A stretch of DNA of 16,808 nt from Mesobacillus boroniphilus (GCF_018424685.1 NZ_QTKX01000008.1:1-16808), one strand, 5' to 3'; shown: positions 7,471-16,432, counted from the first letter of the stretch. Program-made: numbers and translations. Notes: generated from the letters alone by a model not told the origin.

Positions 7471-8135
7471 ATCTAAGAACAAAATATGACATCCCGGCTA
7501 ATGCGGTCATCACGATTGCCGGTACTGTGGGAGTCGGCAAATCGACTATGACGAATGCCCTGGCGGATGCCCTTCGGTTCCGTACATCCTTTGAAAAAGT
7601 AGATACAAATCCATACCTCGATAAGTTCTATGCAGATTTCGAACGCTGGAGCTTCCACTTGCAGATTTACTTCCTTGCAGAGCGATTCAAGGAGCAAAAA
7701 AGAATTTTCGAATACGGCGGCGGCTTTATTCAGGACCGTTCGATTTATGAGGATACAGGCATCTTCGCAAAAATGCATTATGAAAAAGGCACAATGTCAC
7801 CTGTAGACTACGAAACATATAAAAGCCTATTCGAAGCAATGGTCATGACACCGTATTTCCCGCATCCTGACCTGTTGATTTATCTTGAAGGTTCACTTGA
7901 CGATATCCTCGAGCGCATCAAGCTAAGAGGTCGTCCAATGGAACAGCAGACACCAATTGCTTATTGGGAAGAAATGCATGGACGTTATGAGAACTGGATC
8001 AATAACTTCAATGCATGCCCTGTCCTGCGTTTGAATATTAATGATTATGATTTGTTCAACAACCCAGAATCAATTGAACCAATCGTTGAGAAAATCGCTA
8101 CACATATCAAGCAAACTCAATTATTGAAAAAATAA
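7467..8135 (+). CDS. dck: deoxyadenosine/deoxycytidine kinase
   Basis: A 222-residue deoxynucleoside kinase that phosphorylates deoxycytidine and deoxyadenosine in salvage. Motifs: P-loop GTVGVGKST (residues 19-27), FEKVDTNPYLDKFY (42-55), the catalytic DRS motif (D90-S92, IQDRSIYED) and the LID arginines in RIKLRGRPME (150-159). The ATG overlaps the dgk stop as ATGA and has AAAGGAG about 10 bases upstream inside dgk. Paired dgk-dck genes supply all purine and dC salvage at this step; both are paralogous and probably arose by duplication. The stop codon is embedded in the terminator stem base. Confidence 0.94.
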   Translation: MNLRTKYDIPANAVITIAGTVGVGKSTMTNALADALRFRTSFEKVDTNPYLDKFYADFERWSFHLQIYFLAERFKEQKRIFEYGGGFIQDRSIYEDTGIFAKMHYEKGTMSPVDYETYKSLFEAMVMTPYFPHPDLLIYLEGSLDDILERIKLRGRPMEQQTPIAYWEEMHGRYENWINNFNACPVLRLNINDYDLFNNPESIEPIVEKIATHIKQTQLLKK

Positions 8136-8157
8136 AACCGCCATTTGGCGGTTTTTT
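8134..8157 (+). terminator. intrinsic terminator after dck
   Basis: AAAACCGCC (8134-8142) and GGCGGTTTT (8147-8155) form a perfect 9-bp stem with a 4-base loop, and a T6 run ends at 8157. It overlaps the last two bases of the dck stop codon. Confidence 0.93.
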
Positions 8158-8194
8158 ATTATCTAGATACTGTATCTTGATCCACTATTGTTAT

Positions 8195-8363
8195 GTTTAA
8201 CTTTTCCAAGACCAAATCAAGCAAAAAGTTCTCATAAAGGCACATAGAACTTCTATAAGACCAAATTAAACAAAAAACAGTTAAAAGGGCTTATAGAACA
8301 TTTCTCTAAGAACAAGTTAAAAACTCCCAAATAGGTCTATAGAACTTTTCTATAAGACCAAAT
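8195..8363. repeat. degenerate tandem repeats of about 46-51 bp, hairpin-forming
   Basis: The gene-free spacer after dck holds about four diverged tandem copies of a unit with consensus near TATAGAACTTTTCTATAAG then ACCAAATTAA. The AAGACCAAAT element recurs at 8208, 8257, 8308 (as AAGAACAAGT) and 8354; the ATAGAAC element recurs at 8244, 8293 and 8339. Three copies contain a small inverted repeat, best in the last (TATAGAA 8338-8344, CTT, TTCTATA 8348-8354, perfect). A faint fifth copy may follow to about 8400. No ORF with a ribosome binding site is present. Confidence 0.7.
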
Positions 8364-8431
8364 CATGTGGATAGCTCTACAATGGGCACACAGAATAATT
8401 CCAAACCTATGAATAATGTGCATGGATAATA

Positions 8432-8460
8432 TAAAAAAACCCGCTACATCCGTAACGGGT
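8432..8460 (-). terminator. intrinsic terminator after tRNA-Ser
   Basis: On the minus strand ACCCGTTAC (8460-8452), loop GGAT, and GTAGCGGGT (8447-8439) form a 9-bp stem with one G-U pair, followed by a T7 run (8439-8433). It lies about 58 bases past the tRNA 3' end and closes the tRNA transcript. Confidence 0.9.
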
Positions 8461-8517
8461 TTCTTTACACAATCTCCAAATTGTTTTTATGCGTTAATGC
8501 TTTAATATTAAAAATTA

Positions 8518-8610
8518 TGGAGGAGGTAGAGGGATTCGAACCCCCGCGCGGTGTTACCCGCCTGTCGGTTTTCAAGACCGATCCCTTCAGCCAGACTTGG
8601 GTATACCTCC
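8518..8610 (-). tRNA. tRNA-Ser, anticodon UGA, CCA encoded
   Basis: A 93-nt class II tRNA. The acceptor stem is GGAGGTA (8610-8604) with TACCTCC (8528-8522); the anticodon loop CTTGAAA carries TGA (8574-8572) within the TCGGT/ACCGA stem; a long variable arm typical of serine tRNA follows; the T loop is TTCGAAT. The 3' end is encoded as T-CCA (8521-8518), so the discriminator base is U rather than the more usual G of serine tRNAs. By position it corresponds to trnSL-Ser1 of B. subtilis. Confidence 0.96.
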
Positions 8611-8622
8611 GAGACAAGAAAT

Positions 8623-8651
8623 ATAATATCATGTATTCGAAAACGAGTCAA
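8623..8651 (-). promoter_or_regulatory. tRNA-Ser promoter (sigma-A)
   Basis: On the minus strand the -35 is TTGACT (8651-8646) and the -10 is TATTAT (8628-8623), with a 17-base spacer and a TGA extended -10. The start near 8616 leaves a 5' leader of only about 6 bases for RNase P to remove. The tRNA therefore has its own strong promoter separate from serS. Confidence 0.88.
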
Positions 8652-8667
8652 CACTTCTTTTAAAGTT

Positions 8668-8696
8668 TTTTGGGCAGGAATGAATCCTGCCCAAAA
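8668..8696. repeat. 12-bp inverted repeat between serS and tRNA-Ser
   Basis: TTTTGGGCAGGA (8668-8679), 5-base loop, TCCTGCCCAAAA (8685-8696): perfect. It starts 7 bases past the serS stop (minus strand), where a terminator is expected, but what follows the stem on either strand is A-rich, not a U-run. It may be a weak terminator, an mRNA 3' stabiliser or a Rho/NusG-dependent end. Confidence 0.7.
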
Positions 8697-8703
8697 TTCA
8701 ATA

Positions 8704-9984
8704 TTATTCTGGAGCGATAACTTCCCGGTTGCCCATATATGGACGCAATACTTCAGGTATGATGACACTTCCATCAGCCTGCTGATAATTCTCCAGAATT
8801 GCGGCAACTGTACGGCCAATCGCAAGACCAGATCCGTTCAGTGTATGCACATGCTCTGGTTTAGCCTTAGCTTCGCGTCGGAAACGGATGTTCGCACGTC
8901 TGGCCTGGAAGCCTTCGAAGTTACTGCAAGAAGAGATTTCCCTGTAAGTGCCATAGCTTGGGATCCAAACTTCAATGTCGTATTTCTTTGCAGCTGTAAA
9001 TCCAAGGTCTGCTGAGCACATGCTCAATACGCGGTAAGGAAGACCAAGCAGTTGCAGGACCTTTTCAGCGTGTCCGGTAAGTTTCTCGAGCTCTTCGTAA
9101 GAATCTTCCGGTTTTACGAACTTAACTAGCTCCACTTTGTTGAACTGGTGCTGACGAATCAAACCGCGAGTATCTCTTCCTGCAGATCCTGCCTCTGACC
9201 GGAAGCATGCGCTGTAGGCAGCATAATTAATCGGCAATTCCTCTCCGCTAAGAATCTCATCGCGGTGCATATTCGTAACAGGAACCTCTGCTGTCGGAAT
9301 CAAGAAATAGTCTTCGCACTCGATCCGGAACGCATCTTCTTCAAACTTAGGAAGCTGGCCTGTCCCAGTCATGCTTGCACGGTTAACCATGTATGGAGGA
9401 AGAACTTCCGTGTAGCCATGCTCATCGACATGAAGGTCAAGCATGAAGCTCATTAACGCACGTTCAAGGCGCGCTCCCAATCCCTTGTAAAATACGAAAC
9501 GGCTGCCGGTTACTTTTCCAGCGCGTTCAAAATCAAGGATTTTCAAATGGTCTGCGATATCCCAATGCGGCTTCGCTTCGAATTCAAAATCACGGATTTC
9601 TCCCCATTTTCGAGCCTCTACATTATCATCTTCAGTTTCTCCGACAGGAACACTCTCATGAGGAATATTCGGAATGCTGAGCATCAGGTTTTCCAGCTCC
9701 TCCTCAACCACACGCAACTGGTCATCCAAAACCTTGATCTTATCGCCGACCTCGCGCATTTCAGCAATCAAGTGGTCAGCGTCCTGCTTCTCACGCTTCA
9801 ACTGAGCAACCTGCTGGGACACTTCATTTCTTCTGCTCTTCAGCTGTTCAGCATCGAGAATCAATTCTCTGCGCCTAACATCCAAGTCCTCAAATTTACC
9901 GAAATCAGTCATGTCTTCGCCACGGTGCTGCAGCTTTTGCTTTACTTCTTCGAAATTCGCTCTCAAATACTTTACGTCTAACAC
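8704..9984 (-). CDS. serS: seryl-tRNA synthetase, GTG start
   Basis: A 426-residue class II aminoacyl-tRNA synthetase that charges all serine tRNAs. An N-terminal antiparallel coiled-coil arm (about residues 30-102) grips the long variable arm of tRNA-Ser; the catalytic core follows with TAEVP (231-235), motif 2 [16 protein letters not shown] (259-274, with R262) and motif 3 [15 protein letters not shown] (386-400). The start is GTG at 9984-9982, 10-12 bases after GGGAGG, reading [14 protein letters not shown] as in other Bacillus SerRS. Expression is controlled by the T-box leader upstream. The neighbouring tRNA-Ser is transcribed from its own promoter. Confidence 0.97.
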   Translation of the reverse strand: MLDVKYLRANFEEVKQKLQHRGEDMTDFGKFEDLDVRRRELILDAEQLKSRRNEVSQQVAQLKREKQDADHLIAEMREVGDKIKVLDDQLRVVEEELENLMLSIPNIPHESVPVGETEDDNVEARKWGEIRDFEFEAKPHWDIADHLKILDFERAGKVTGSRFVFYKGLGARLERALMSFMLDLHVDEHGYTEVLPPYMVNRASMTGTGQLPKFEEDAFRIECEDYFLIPTAEVPVTNMHRDEILSGEELPINYAAYSACFRSEAGSAGRDTRGLIRQHQFNKVELVKFVKPEDSYEELEKLTGHAEKVLQLLGLPYRVLSMCSADLGFTAAKKYDIEVWIPSYGTYREISSCSNFEGFQARRANIRFRREAKAKPEHVHTLNGSGLAIGRTVAAILENYQQADGSVIIPEVLRPYMGNREVIAPE

Positions 9985-10011
9985 TGCGATTTCCTCCCTT
10001 TTACCTTAAAT

Positions 10012-10282
10012 AAAAAAGCCTTTGATAAAATAAAAAAACTCCCGTCCCCAAAAAGGGACGAGAGTTAACCCGCGTTGCCACCCTAGTTGAAAGCAAAACT
10101 GCTTTCCACTCATAAAATAACGGTTTTTACCGAAAGTATTTACTTGCCTGACTTGGCGTTCCATACTCTGCTCGAGGGCGGATTCATTTGCTCCAGACAC
10201 CGGTTCACACCAACCACCGGCTCTCTTTGGAATGGACACAAGCTACTATTCCCTCTCATCGCTTTTTTACTATCAAATTTTA
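10012..10282 (-). promoter_or_regulatory. serS T-box riboswitch leader (serine, UCC specifier)
   Basis: An RNA that senses uncharged tRNA-Ser and lets transcription continue into serS. On the minus strand: Stem I base GAGGG (10255-10251) pairs with CCCTC (10178-10174); AGTA (10247-10244) is the loop E-type motif; the specifier TCC (10182-10180) follows GAA and matches a serine codon read by tRNA-Ser(GGA). The T-box AGGGTGGCAACGCGG lies at 10084-10070, with UGGC (10080-10077) as the acceptor-binding bulge, implying a tRNA with discriminator G. The competing terminator is listed separately. The 5' end is a guess from a weak promoter candidate (TTGCAT 10317-10312, 17 bases, TAAATT 10294-10289). 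No terminator separates pdxT from this leader, so it may also govern read-through. Confidence 0.94.
10032..10064 (-). terminator. T-box regulated terminator of serS
   Basis: On the minus strand CTCTCGTCCC (10064-10055) pairs with GGGACGGGAG (10048-10039), a 10-bp stem with one U-G pair, followed by T7 (10038-10032). It is mutually exclusive with the antiterminator formed by the T-box sequence just upstream. Confidence 0.93.
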
Positions 10283-10322
10283 ATTCATAATTTACTACAA
10301 TTATGTTCAGCATGCAAGCGGT

Positions 10323-10913
10323 TTATGCAAATTTTTTACTCTTTAATTCCTCTACCATTTTCACGAAGTAGTTCATTAGTCGATAATCATCTGTCAATTC
10401 CGGATGGAAAGAACAACCGAGGAATTGTCCGTCCCGAGCAGCGACGATCCTGTCATTATGCTTCGCCAGCACTTCGACATTCTCTCCTGCTTCCACAATA
10501 TGTGGCGCTCTGATAAACACGGCAGAAAAATCTTCAGCCACTCCGGCAATATCGATATCCGCTTCAAAGCTTTCACGCTGGCGTCCAAATGAGTTGCGCT
10601 CTACTTTCACATCCATGACACCGATATGTGGGGTATCATAGCCAACTAGATTATTCGCAAGCAAAATCAAGCCCGCACATGTTCCGAACATCGGCTTTCC
10701 ATCAGCGGCAAACTTTTTCAACTCTTCCATGAAGCCATATTTATCGATCAGGCGGCGGATTGTGGTGCTTTCTCCCCCAGGTATGATCAGGCCATCGGCT
10801 TCTGCCAGCTGTTCAGGACGCTTAATGACTATACCTTCAGCACCAGATGATTCAATTGCCCATATATGCTCTCGTACAGCGCCCTGAAGGCCAAGTACTC
10901 CAATTTTCACCAT
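10323..10913 (-). CDS. pdxT: PdxT, glutaminase subunit of pyridoxal 5'-phosphate synthase
   Basis: A 196-residue class I glutamine amidotransferase that releases ammonia from glutamine and channels it to PdxS for vitamin B6 synthesis. The triad is C79 (GTCAGL), H170 and E172 (SFHPEL), at the same positions as in B. subtilis PdxT. The oxyanion-forming PGGEST segment (45-50) is intact. AAGGGG precedes the ATG. It starts 11 bases after the pdxS stop, so the two are cotranscribed. Its stop is followed by the serS leader with no intrinsic terminator that I can see. Confidence 0.98.
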   Translation of the reverse strand: MVKIGVLGLQGAVREHIWAIESSGAEGIVIKRPEQLAEADGLIIPGGESTTIRRLIDKYGFMEELKKFAADGKPMFGTCAGLILLANNLVGYDTPHIGVMDVKVERNSFGRQRESFEADIDIAGVAEDFSAVFIRAPHIVEAGENVEVLAKHNDRIVAARDGQFLGCSFHPELTDDYRLMNYFVKMVEELKSKKFA

Positions 10914-10924
10914 AGCTATTCCCC

Positions 10925-11806
10925 TTACCAGCCGCGGTCCTGCATGCGGGCTTCAGGTGCCAATGATGAAATTTCCATCCCCTTCATCGGGATTCCAAGA
11001 CCTTTCGAAATGTTCGCAATCAATTCGTAATCCTGATAGTGTGTAGTCGCTTCGACAATTGCCTTTGCAAACTTCGCAGGATTTTCAGATTTGAAAATAC
11101 CGGAACCTACAAACACTCCGTCAGCGCCAAGCTGCATCATTAATGCTGCGTCTGCTGGTGTCGCTACACCGCCTGCAGCAAAGTTCACGACCGGAAGGCG
11201 TCCAAGCTGCTTGATTTCAAGCAGAAGCTCATATGGAGCTCCTAGAAGCTTAGCTTCAGTCATAAGTTCATCCATATCCATAGCAACTACTTTGCGTACC
11301 TGAGCGTTCACCTTGCGGATATGGCGAACAGCCTCAACGATATTGCCTGTGCCTGGCTCACCCTTTGTACGAAGCATGGAAGCACCCTCACCAATCCTTC
11401 TCGCTGCTTCGCCAAGGTCACGGCATCCACAAACGAAAGGAACAGTGTAATCTCTTTTATTCAGATGGAATTCTTCATCAGCCGGAGTCAGAACTTCACT
11501 CTCATCAATATAATCAACGCCCATCGCTTCGAGCACGCGCGCTTCTACGATGTGGCCAATCCGTGCTTTTGCCATAACGGGAATAGTGACAGCACCCATT
11601 ACCTCTTCAACGATTCTTGGGTCAGCCATTCTTGCTACACCGCCAGCAGCGCGGATATCGGAAGGAACACGTTCCAGTGCCATTACGGCAACAGCACCAG
11701 CTTCTTCAGCAATCTTTGCCTGCTCGGCGTTGACAACGTCCATGATGACGCCGCCCTTTTGCATTTCTGCCATACCACGTTTAACACGATCAGTACCTGT
11801 CTTCAT
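10925..11806 (-). CDS. pdxS: PdxS, synthase subunit of pyridoxal 5'-phosphate synthase
   Basis: A 293-residue (beta/alpha)8 enzyme that makes PLP from ribose 5-phosphate, glyceraldehyde 3-phosphate and ammonia; twelve PdxS and twelve PdxT form the complex. The lysines that bind substrate are K80 (MAKARIGH) and K148 (LRTKGEPG), equal to K81 and K149 in B. subtilis, whose chain is one residue longer; D23 (VIMDV) is also kept. GGGGG lies before the ATG. The 163-base gap to dacA carries the dacA terminator and an undefined promoter; the spacer includes the inverted repeat CTGGA-AA-TCCAG (11861-11872). No divergent MocR-type pdxR gene is present. Confidence 0.98.
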   Translation of the reverse strand: MKTGTDRVKRGMAEMQKGGVIMDVVNAEQAKIAEEAGAVAVMALERVPSDIRAAGGVARMADPRIVEEVMGAVTIPVMAKARIGHIVEARVLEAMGVDYIDESEVLTPADEEFHLNKRDYTVPFVCGCRDLGEAARRIGEGASMLRTKGEPGTGNIVEAVRHIRKVNAQVRKVVAMDMDELMTEAKLLGAPYELLLEIKQLGRLPVVNFAAGGVATPADAALMMQLGADGVFVGSGIFKSENPAKFAKAIVEATTHYQDYELIANISKGLGIPMKGMEISSLAPEARMQDRGW

Positions 11807-11917
11807 TCTTTTTCCCCCTTGTCCCTTTAAAAGGATTACTATGTAAGCACTTGCAAATAACTGGAAATCCAGACTTGATTAGTCGGAATTTAGTTATCCC
11901 TATTGAAAATAAACAAT

Positions 11918-11953
11918 AAAAAAGGTTTCCTGTCAAGACAGGAAACCTTTTTT
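11918..11953 (-). terminator. intrinsic terminator after dacA (near-symmetric)
   Basis: A 17-bp perfect inverted repeat: A6 then GGTTTCCTGTC (11918-11934), 2-base centre, GACAGGAAACC then T6 (11937-11953). On the minus strand it lies 16 bases past the dacA stop, with a U-run at its 3' side. It is symmetric, so it could stop transcription from both sides, but there is no plus-strand gene to its left. With only two central bases, the real loop must open some pairs. Confidence 0.93.
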
Positions 11954-11969
11954 ATTCCGTACACGTTAT

Positions 11970-13301
11970 TTAAAACCAACCTTTTACAGTATCAGCTACT
12001 CCGCCAAACAGGTCTCCGAAGAAACCACCGATTCCGCGCATCATCAGGACGAACCAGTTCGCCTTTTCAACACTTTCAGCAGCGATAACTGGCACCTGGA
12101 TTTGTTTTTGTCCGGCTTCAGTTAAAAAGCTGATATTTTCATCCTTCTTGGCCTTAACAGTCATATAACCGACTTGTTCACCCTTCTTGATAGGAGCAGT
12201 CAGTTCACCATTTTCATTTAGCTTCTTTTTGTCCAATACAAGTACAGGCTCATATTGATCCTTTTCACCATTCCTGATGGTCATTGTAATGGCATCTTTA
12301 GACTGGATCTTCACGCTGTCTTCCTTCCCTTTTGTTACCGGAAGGTTTTTCTTGCCTTTAACCTGATGATTCTTTTTTACAAGCTCTTCTTCTGTGAAAT
12401 TACTGAAAGCAAAATCAAGGATTTTACGCGTTTCAGCAAAACGGCTGTCCTTAGAGTCTGCCTTCATGACAACAGAAATGAATCTTTGGTCATTTTTTAT
12501 CGCAGTCGCCGTAAAACCATAGCCTGCAAAATCAGTCGACCCAGTTTTTAAACCGTCTACACCGTCATATTGGTAGATAAGGCCTGGAAGCATCCAGTTA
12601 AAGTTCTTATATTCACGTCCGTCACGGAATTTCAATGCGGGTACACTTGCTGTATCCAATACTTCCGGATAGTCCTTCAGAAGAAGGTAAGCAAGTCTAG
12701 CCAGTGAACGTGCTGACATGACATTCTCTTCCTCCGGACCACCAGCAGGATATTGTCCTAAAAGGTCTCTATTATTCAACCCTGAGGAGTTTACGAACTT
12801 ATAATCTTTTAAACCAAGATCAGCAGCTTTTTGGTTCATTTTTTCAACATGGTTCTTCTCTGTTCCGGAAAGAACCTCTGCTAGTGCGACGGTCGCTGCA
12901 TTACCAGAATGGATCGCCATCGCTTCGTATAATTCTTTTACCGTGTAATCTTCACCTTGAGTTAATCCGACATTGGATAGGCCAGGTGCAGCTGATAGTT
13001 TATGGACATACTCGTTGATTTTTACCTTTTGGTCCCATTTAAGCTTTCCTTCTTTGACCGCTTCAAGAACCATATATTCTGTCATCATTTTCGCCATGGA
13101 CGCAACGCCCAGGACGACATCGGAATTTTTCTCATATAAGACTCTTCCTGTATCAGCATCAATCAGCATGGCTGCTTCGGCATCGATGCCTAATTGGCCT
13201 TCTGCTGCTTCAGCTTCCACTGAGAATCCTGAAAAAACGGTTGTGATCGTTAAAATGAATGCTGCAAAGAACATTGAAAGCTGTTTCTGTTTACGATTCA
13301 A
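11970..13301 (-). CDS. dacA: D-alanyl-D-alanine carboxypeptidase DacA (PBP5), TTG start
   Basis: A 443-residue serine DD-carboxypeptidase, the same length as B. subtilis PBP5, that trims the terminal D-Ala of peptidoglycan pentapeptides outside the membrane. There is a signal peptide (residues 1 to about 32, hydrophobic core FFAAFILTITTVFSGF, cleavage after AEA). Catalytic motifs are SMAK (S68-K71), SGN (132-134) and KTG (252-254). The C-terminal domain ends in an amphipathic anchoring helix (about 410-443, RGIGGFFGDLFGGVADTVKGWF). The start is TTG at 13301-13299, 9 bases after GGAGG, with no ATG or GTG suitably placed upstream. No confident promoter was seen; the guaB terminator ends about 90 bases upstream, so a promoter must lie between. 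Confidence 0.97.
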   Translation of the reverse strand: MNRKQKQLSMFFAAFILTITTVFSGFSVEAEAAEGQLGIDAEAAMLIDADTGRVLYEKNSDVVLGVASMAKMMTEYMVLEAVKEGKLKWDQKVKINEYVHKLSAAPGLSNVGLTQGEDYTVKELYEAMAIHSGNAATVALAEVLSGTEKNHVEKMNQKAADLGLKDYKFVNSSGLNNRDLLGQYPAGGPEEENVMSARSLARLAYLLLKDYPEVLDTASVPALKFRDGREYKNFNWMLPGLIYQYDGVDGLKTGSTDFAGYGFTATAIKNDQRFISVVMKADSKDSRFAETRKILDFAFSNFTEEELVKKNHQVKGKKNLPVTKGKEDSVKIQSKDAITMTIRNGEKDQYEPVLVLDKKKLNENGELTAPIKKGEQVGYMTVKAKKDENISFLTEAGQKQIQVPVIAAESVEKANWFVLMMRGIGGFFGDLFGGVADTVKGWF

Positions 13302-13390
13302 GATTACTTTCCCTCCAAATTTTTAAATAATCTATAAAACTTTCATATATTTTTACCTCTCAAAAAATCACACCCGTATAGTTTAACATA

Positions 13391-13434
13391 AAAAAATTGA
13401 AAAAAATAGACAGAGAATAGTCACTCTGTCTATT
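13391..13434 (-). terminator. intrinsic terminator after guaB
   Basis: On the minus strand AATAGACAGAG (13434-13424), 8-base loop, CTCTGTCTATT (13415-13405) form a perfect 11-bp stem, followed by TTTTT and a further T-rich stretch down to 13391. It lies 72 bases past the guaB stop. Confidence 0.92.
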
Positions 13435-13506
13435 GTAAAATCAGGAAAAACACAGCGGATATACAGGAAAAAAGTCGTAGTCCCTGCCTGTTTTCCAAAT
13501 ATAAAA

Positions 13507-14988
<1,482 letters not shown>

Positions 14989-15007
14989 TTAAGAAAATAT
15001 TATTTGT

Positions 15008-15036
15008 AGGTTATCAATTGGTTAAAATACTGTCAA
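15008..15036 (-). promoter_or_regulatory. guaB promoter (sigma-A, extended -10)
   Basis: On the minus strand a perfect -35, TTGACA (15036-15031), is followed after 17 bases by TAACCT (15013-15008), a poor -10 hexamer but preceded by TGA, an extended -10. Start near 15001. An alternative -35/-10 pair, TTAACC and TAATAT, lies just downstream. The yaaC promoter must share this 110-base divergent spacer; a candidate is TTGGTT (15018) with TATTAT (15043) on the plus strand at 19-base spacing, not convincing. Confidence 0.6.
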
Positions 15037-15084
15037 GAAGGTTATTATTTGTCCGATTTTTCAATTAATTTGGAGGTTTTTCTT

Positions 15085-16035
15085 GTGTCTATGCCTTATA
15101 AGGAATGGAATAGTTACACTCTCTTTTTTTCAGCAGAGTATTCACAAGCGTATCTGAAAAAATGCTACCGTAAAATCAACATCGACCAGCCTGACATGAA
15201 AAGTTTCGAAAACTGTTATCCCTTTATGTATTATCTCGAACATGGGAAGCTTTACTATGAACAGGCAGAAAAGGCTCCACTGGCCATCCAGCCAATCCTG
15301 CTCTTTTACGGACTTGTCCATCTAATAAAAGCATGCATCCTGACAGTCGAACCAGATTACCCTGAAACCACTTCTGTTCTTGCTCACGGTGTATCAACAA
15401 GGAAACGAAAAAAACAACAGTACAGCTTTACAGATGATGAAGTGAAATTCCAAAAGAATGGATTGTTCTCTCTTATGGCAGAAAAGATGTTCCACATGAA
15501 ACAATTGGAAGGTGAGAAAGCAACAATGGGTGATGTAATGGAGCTGATCCCAGAATTGTCCGGCATCTATTCTGACTTGAGAGGAAAGCAAATATTTGAA
15601 GTAATAAAAGCAAGCAATTCAGGTTTTTCATTACCTAAAACCATAATCGACCATTTCCATATGACAGAGAACCGCTTTAAAGAGTTCTTTCAGACCAAAT
15701 CCTCTTTTCCTGTTTCTTTCATAGAGGATTCCAGCCTAATTAAGTTTGAAGCAAACTTAACTGAAACGCAAGAACCATTGCCGTTAAAATACAACTTTGA
15801 AGAGCAGCATTATGTTTTCCCTTTAAACAAAGGTGACTTATTTCTATTTCCAGAACTGCTGCTGCACTACTTATTGTTATATAATCTCGGAATGATTGCC
15901 CGCTATGAAACAGAATGGTGGAGTGAGTTAATCAAGATGATGCCAAATGAAGACTATCCATTGATTCAATCCTTTTTAAAATCAACATTGAAAAAAAGTC
16001 CTTACTTACTTTACCAGTACCTTGTGAATAAGTGA
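15085..16035 (+). CDS. yaaC: YaaC-like protein of unknown function
   Basis: A 316-residue protein with the position and orientation of B. subtilis YaaC (divergent from guaB, next to an rRNA operon) and similar length. No signal peptide is seen; one moderately hydrophobic stretch (about residues 68-85, AIQPILLFYGLVHLIKAC) and a basic run (TRKRKKQQ, about 105-112) are visible. It is rich in aromatic residues and largely helical; no catalytic motif is recognised. The start chosen is GTG at 15085, 8 bases after GGAGG (15072-15076); ATG at 15091 is an alternative at 14 bases. It has no terminator of its own before the small ORF at 16148, so both are likely one transcript. Function unknown. Confidence 0.88.
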   Translation: MSMPYKEWNSYTLFFSAEYSQAYLKKCYRKINIDQPDMKSFENCYPFMYYLEHGKLYYEQAEKAPLAIQPILLFYGLVHLIKACILTVEPDYPETTSVLAHGVSTRKRKKQQYSFTDDEVKFQKNGLFSLMAEKMFHMKQLEGEKATMGDVMELIPELSGIYSDLRGKQIFEVIKASNSGFSLPKTIIDHFHMTENRFKEFFQTKSSFPVSFIEDSSLIKFEANLTETQEPLPLKYNFEEQHYVFPLNKGDLFLFPELLLHYLLLYNLGMIARYETEWWSELIKMMPNEDYPLIQSFLKSTLKKSPYLLYQYLVNK

Positions 16036-16147
16036 TACCATCGATGAATTGTCATTCTATGCTCGCTTCAGGCTGGCAGTAGAGCGTTTAGAAAAGCCGG
16101 TACCAGGAATTTCATATTGCATAGTTAAATCTGAGGAGGAATGAAAT

Positions 16148-16273
16148 ATGGATAGAAAAAAACTGATGATGACAACTGTTGCTCTAGGTACAGCATACTT
16201 GCTAAAAGACCAGAAGTCACGCGCGAAGGTAATGGATCAATTGCAATCCCTTGGGAAGAAACAGAGGAAGTAA
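16148..16273 (+). CDS. small hypothetical protein, 41 residues
   Basis: Too short for usual gene calling, but strongly supported: AGGAGG (16134-16139) lies 8 bases before the ATG, and an intrinsic terminator begins 9 bases past the TAA. The product begins MDRKKLMMTTVALGTAYLLK and ends in a basic tail (KKQRK). Residues 6-19 are a short nonpolar helix followed by a charged amphipathic segment, so it may associate with the membrane by its N terminus, or bind RNA or DNA; this is inference. It follows yaaC by 112 bases on the same strand and probably shares its transcript. I do not recognise a named family. Confidence 0.75.
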   Translation: MDRKKLMMTTVALGTAYLLKDQKSRAKVMDQLQSLGKKQRK

Positions 16274-16281
16274 TGATAGAG

Positions 16282-16311
16282 AAACCCACTGGAACATTTC
16301 CAGTGGGTTTT
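16282..16311 (+). terminator. intrinsic terminator after the yaaC / small-ORF unit
   Basis: AAACCCACTGGAA (16282-16294), CAT loop, TTCCAGTGGGTTT (16298-16310) form a perfect 13-bp stem ending in TTTT. The U-run is short. The stretch from here to the 5S terminator (16312-16432) holds no gene that I can support, only the small inverted repeat CTAATA-CTGT-TATTAG (16364-16379). Confidence 0.82.
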
Positions 16312-16432
16312 AAAGACTTCCGAAGAGGTTCTGAAATGGTTACGAATTGCTGCATCGTGGTTGACTAATACTGTTATTAGATGATTGCTATATGTATATG
16401 TAACGTTGATTATTTCTATTAAATCTGAATGC

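Noticed and set aside
8195..8363. CRISPR array
   Set aside because: Repeats are contiguous, diverged and lack unique equal-length spacers, and there are no cas genes.
8481..8663. Plus-strand ORF across the tRNA-Ser gene (MEEVEGFEPP...)
   Set aside because: It is the antisense of the tRNA, a well-known source of false proteins in annotations.
11861..11872. PdxR operator upstream of pdxS
   Set aside because: Only a 5-bp inverted repeat (CTGGA-AA-TCCAG), and no MocR-family regulator gene is nearby.
15036..15056. PurR box upstream of guaB
   Set aside because: The minus strand has AAATCGGACAAAT, but the core CCGAAC of the PurR box is not kept.
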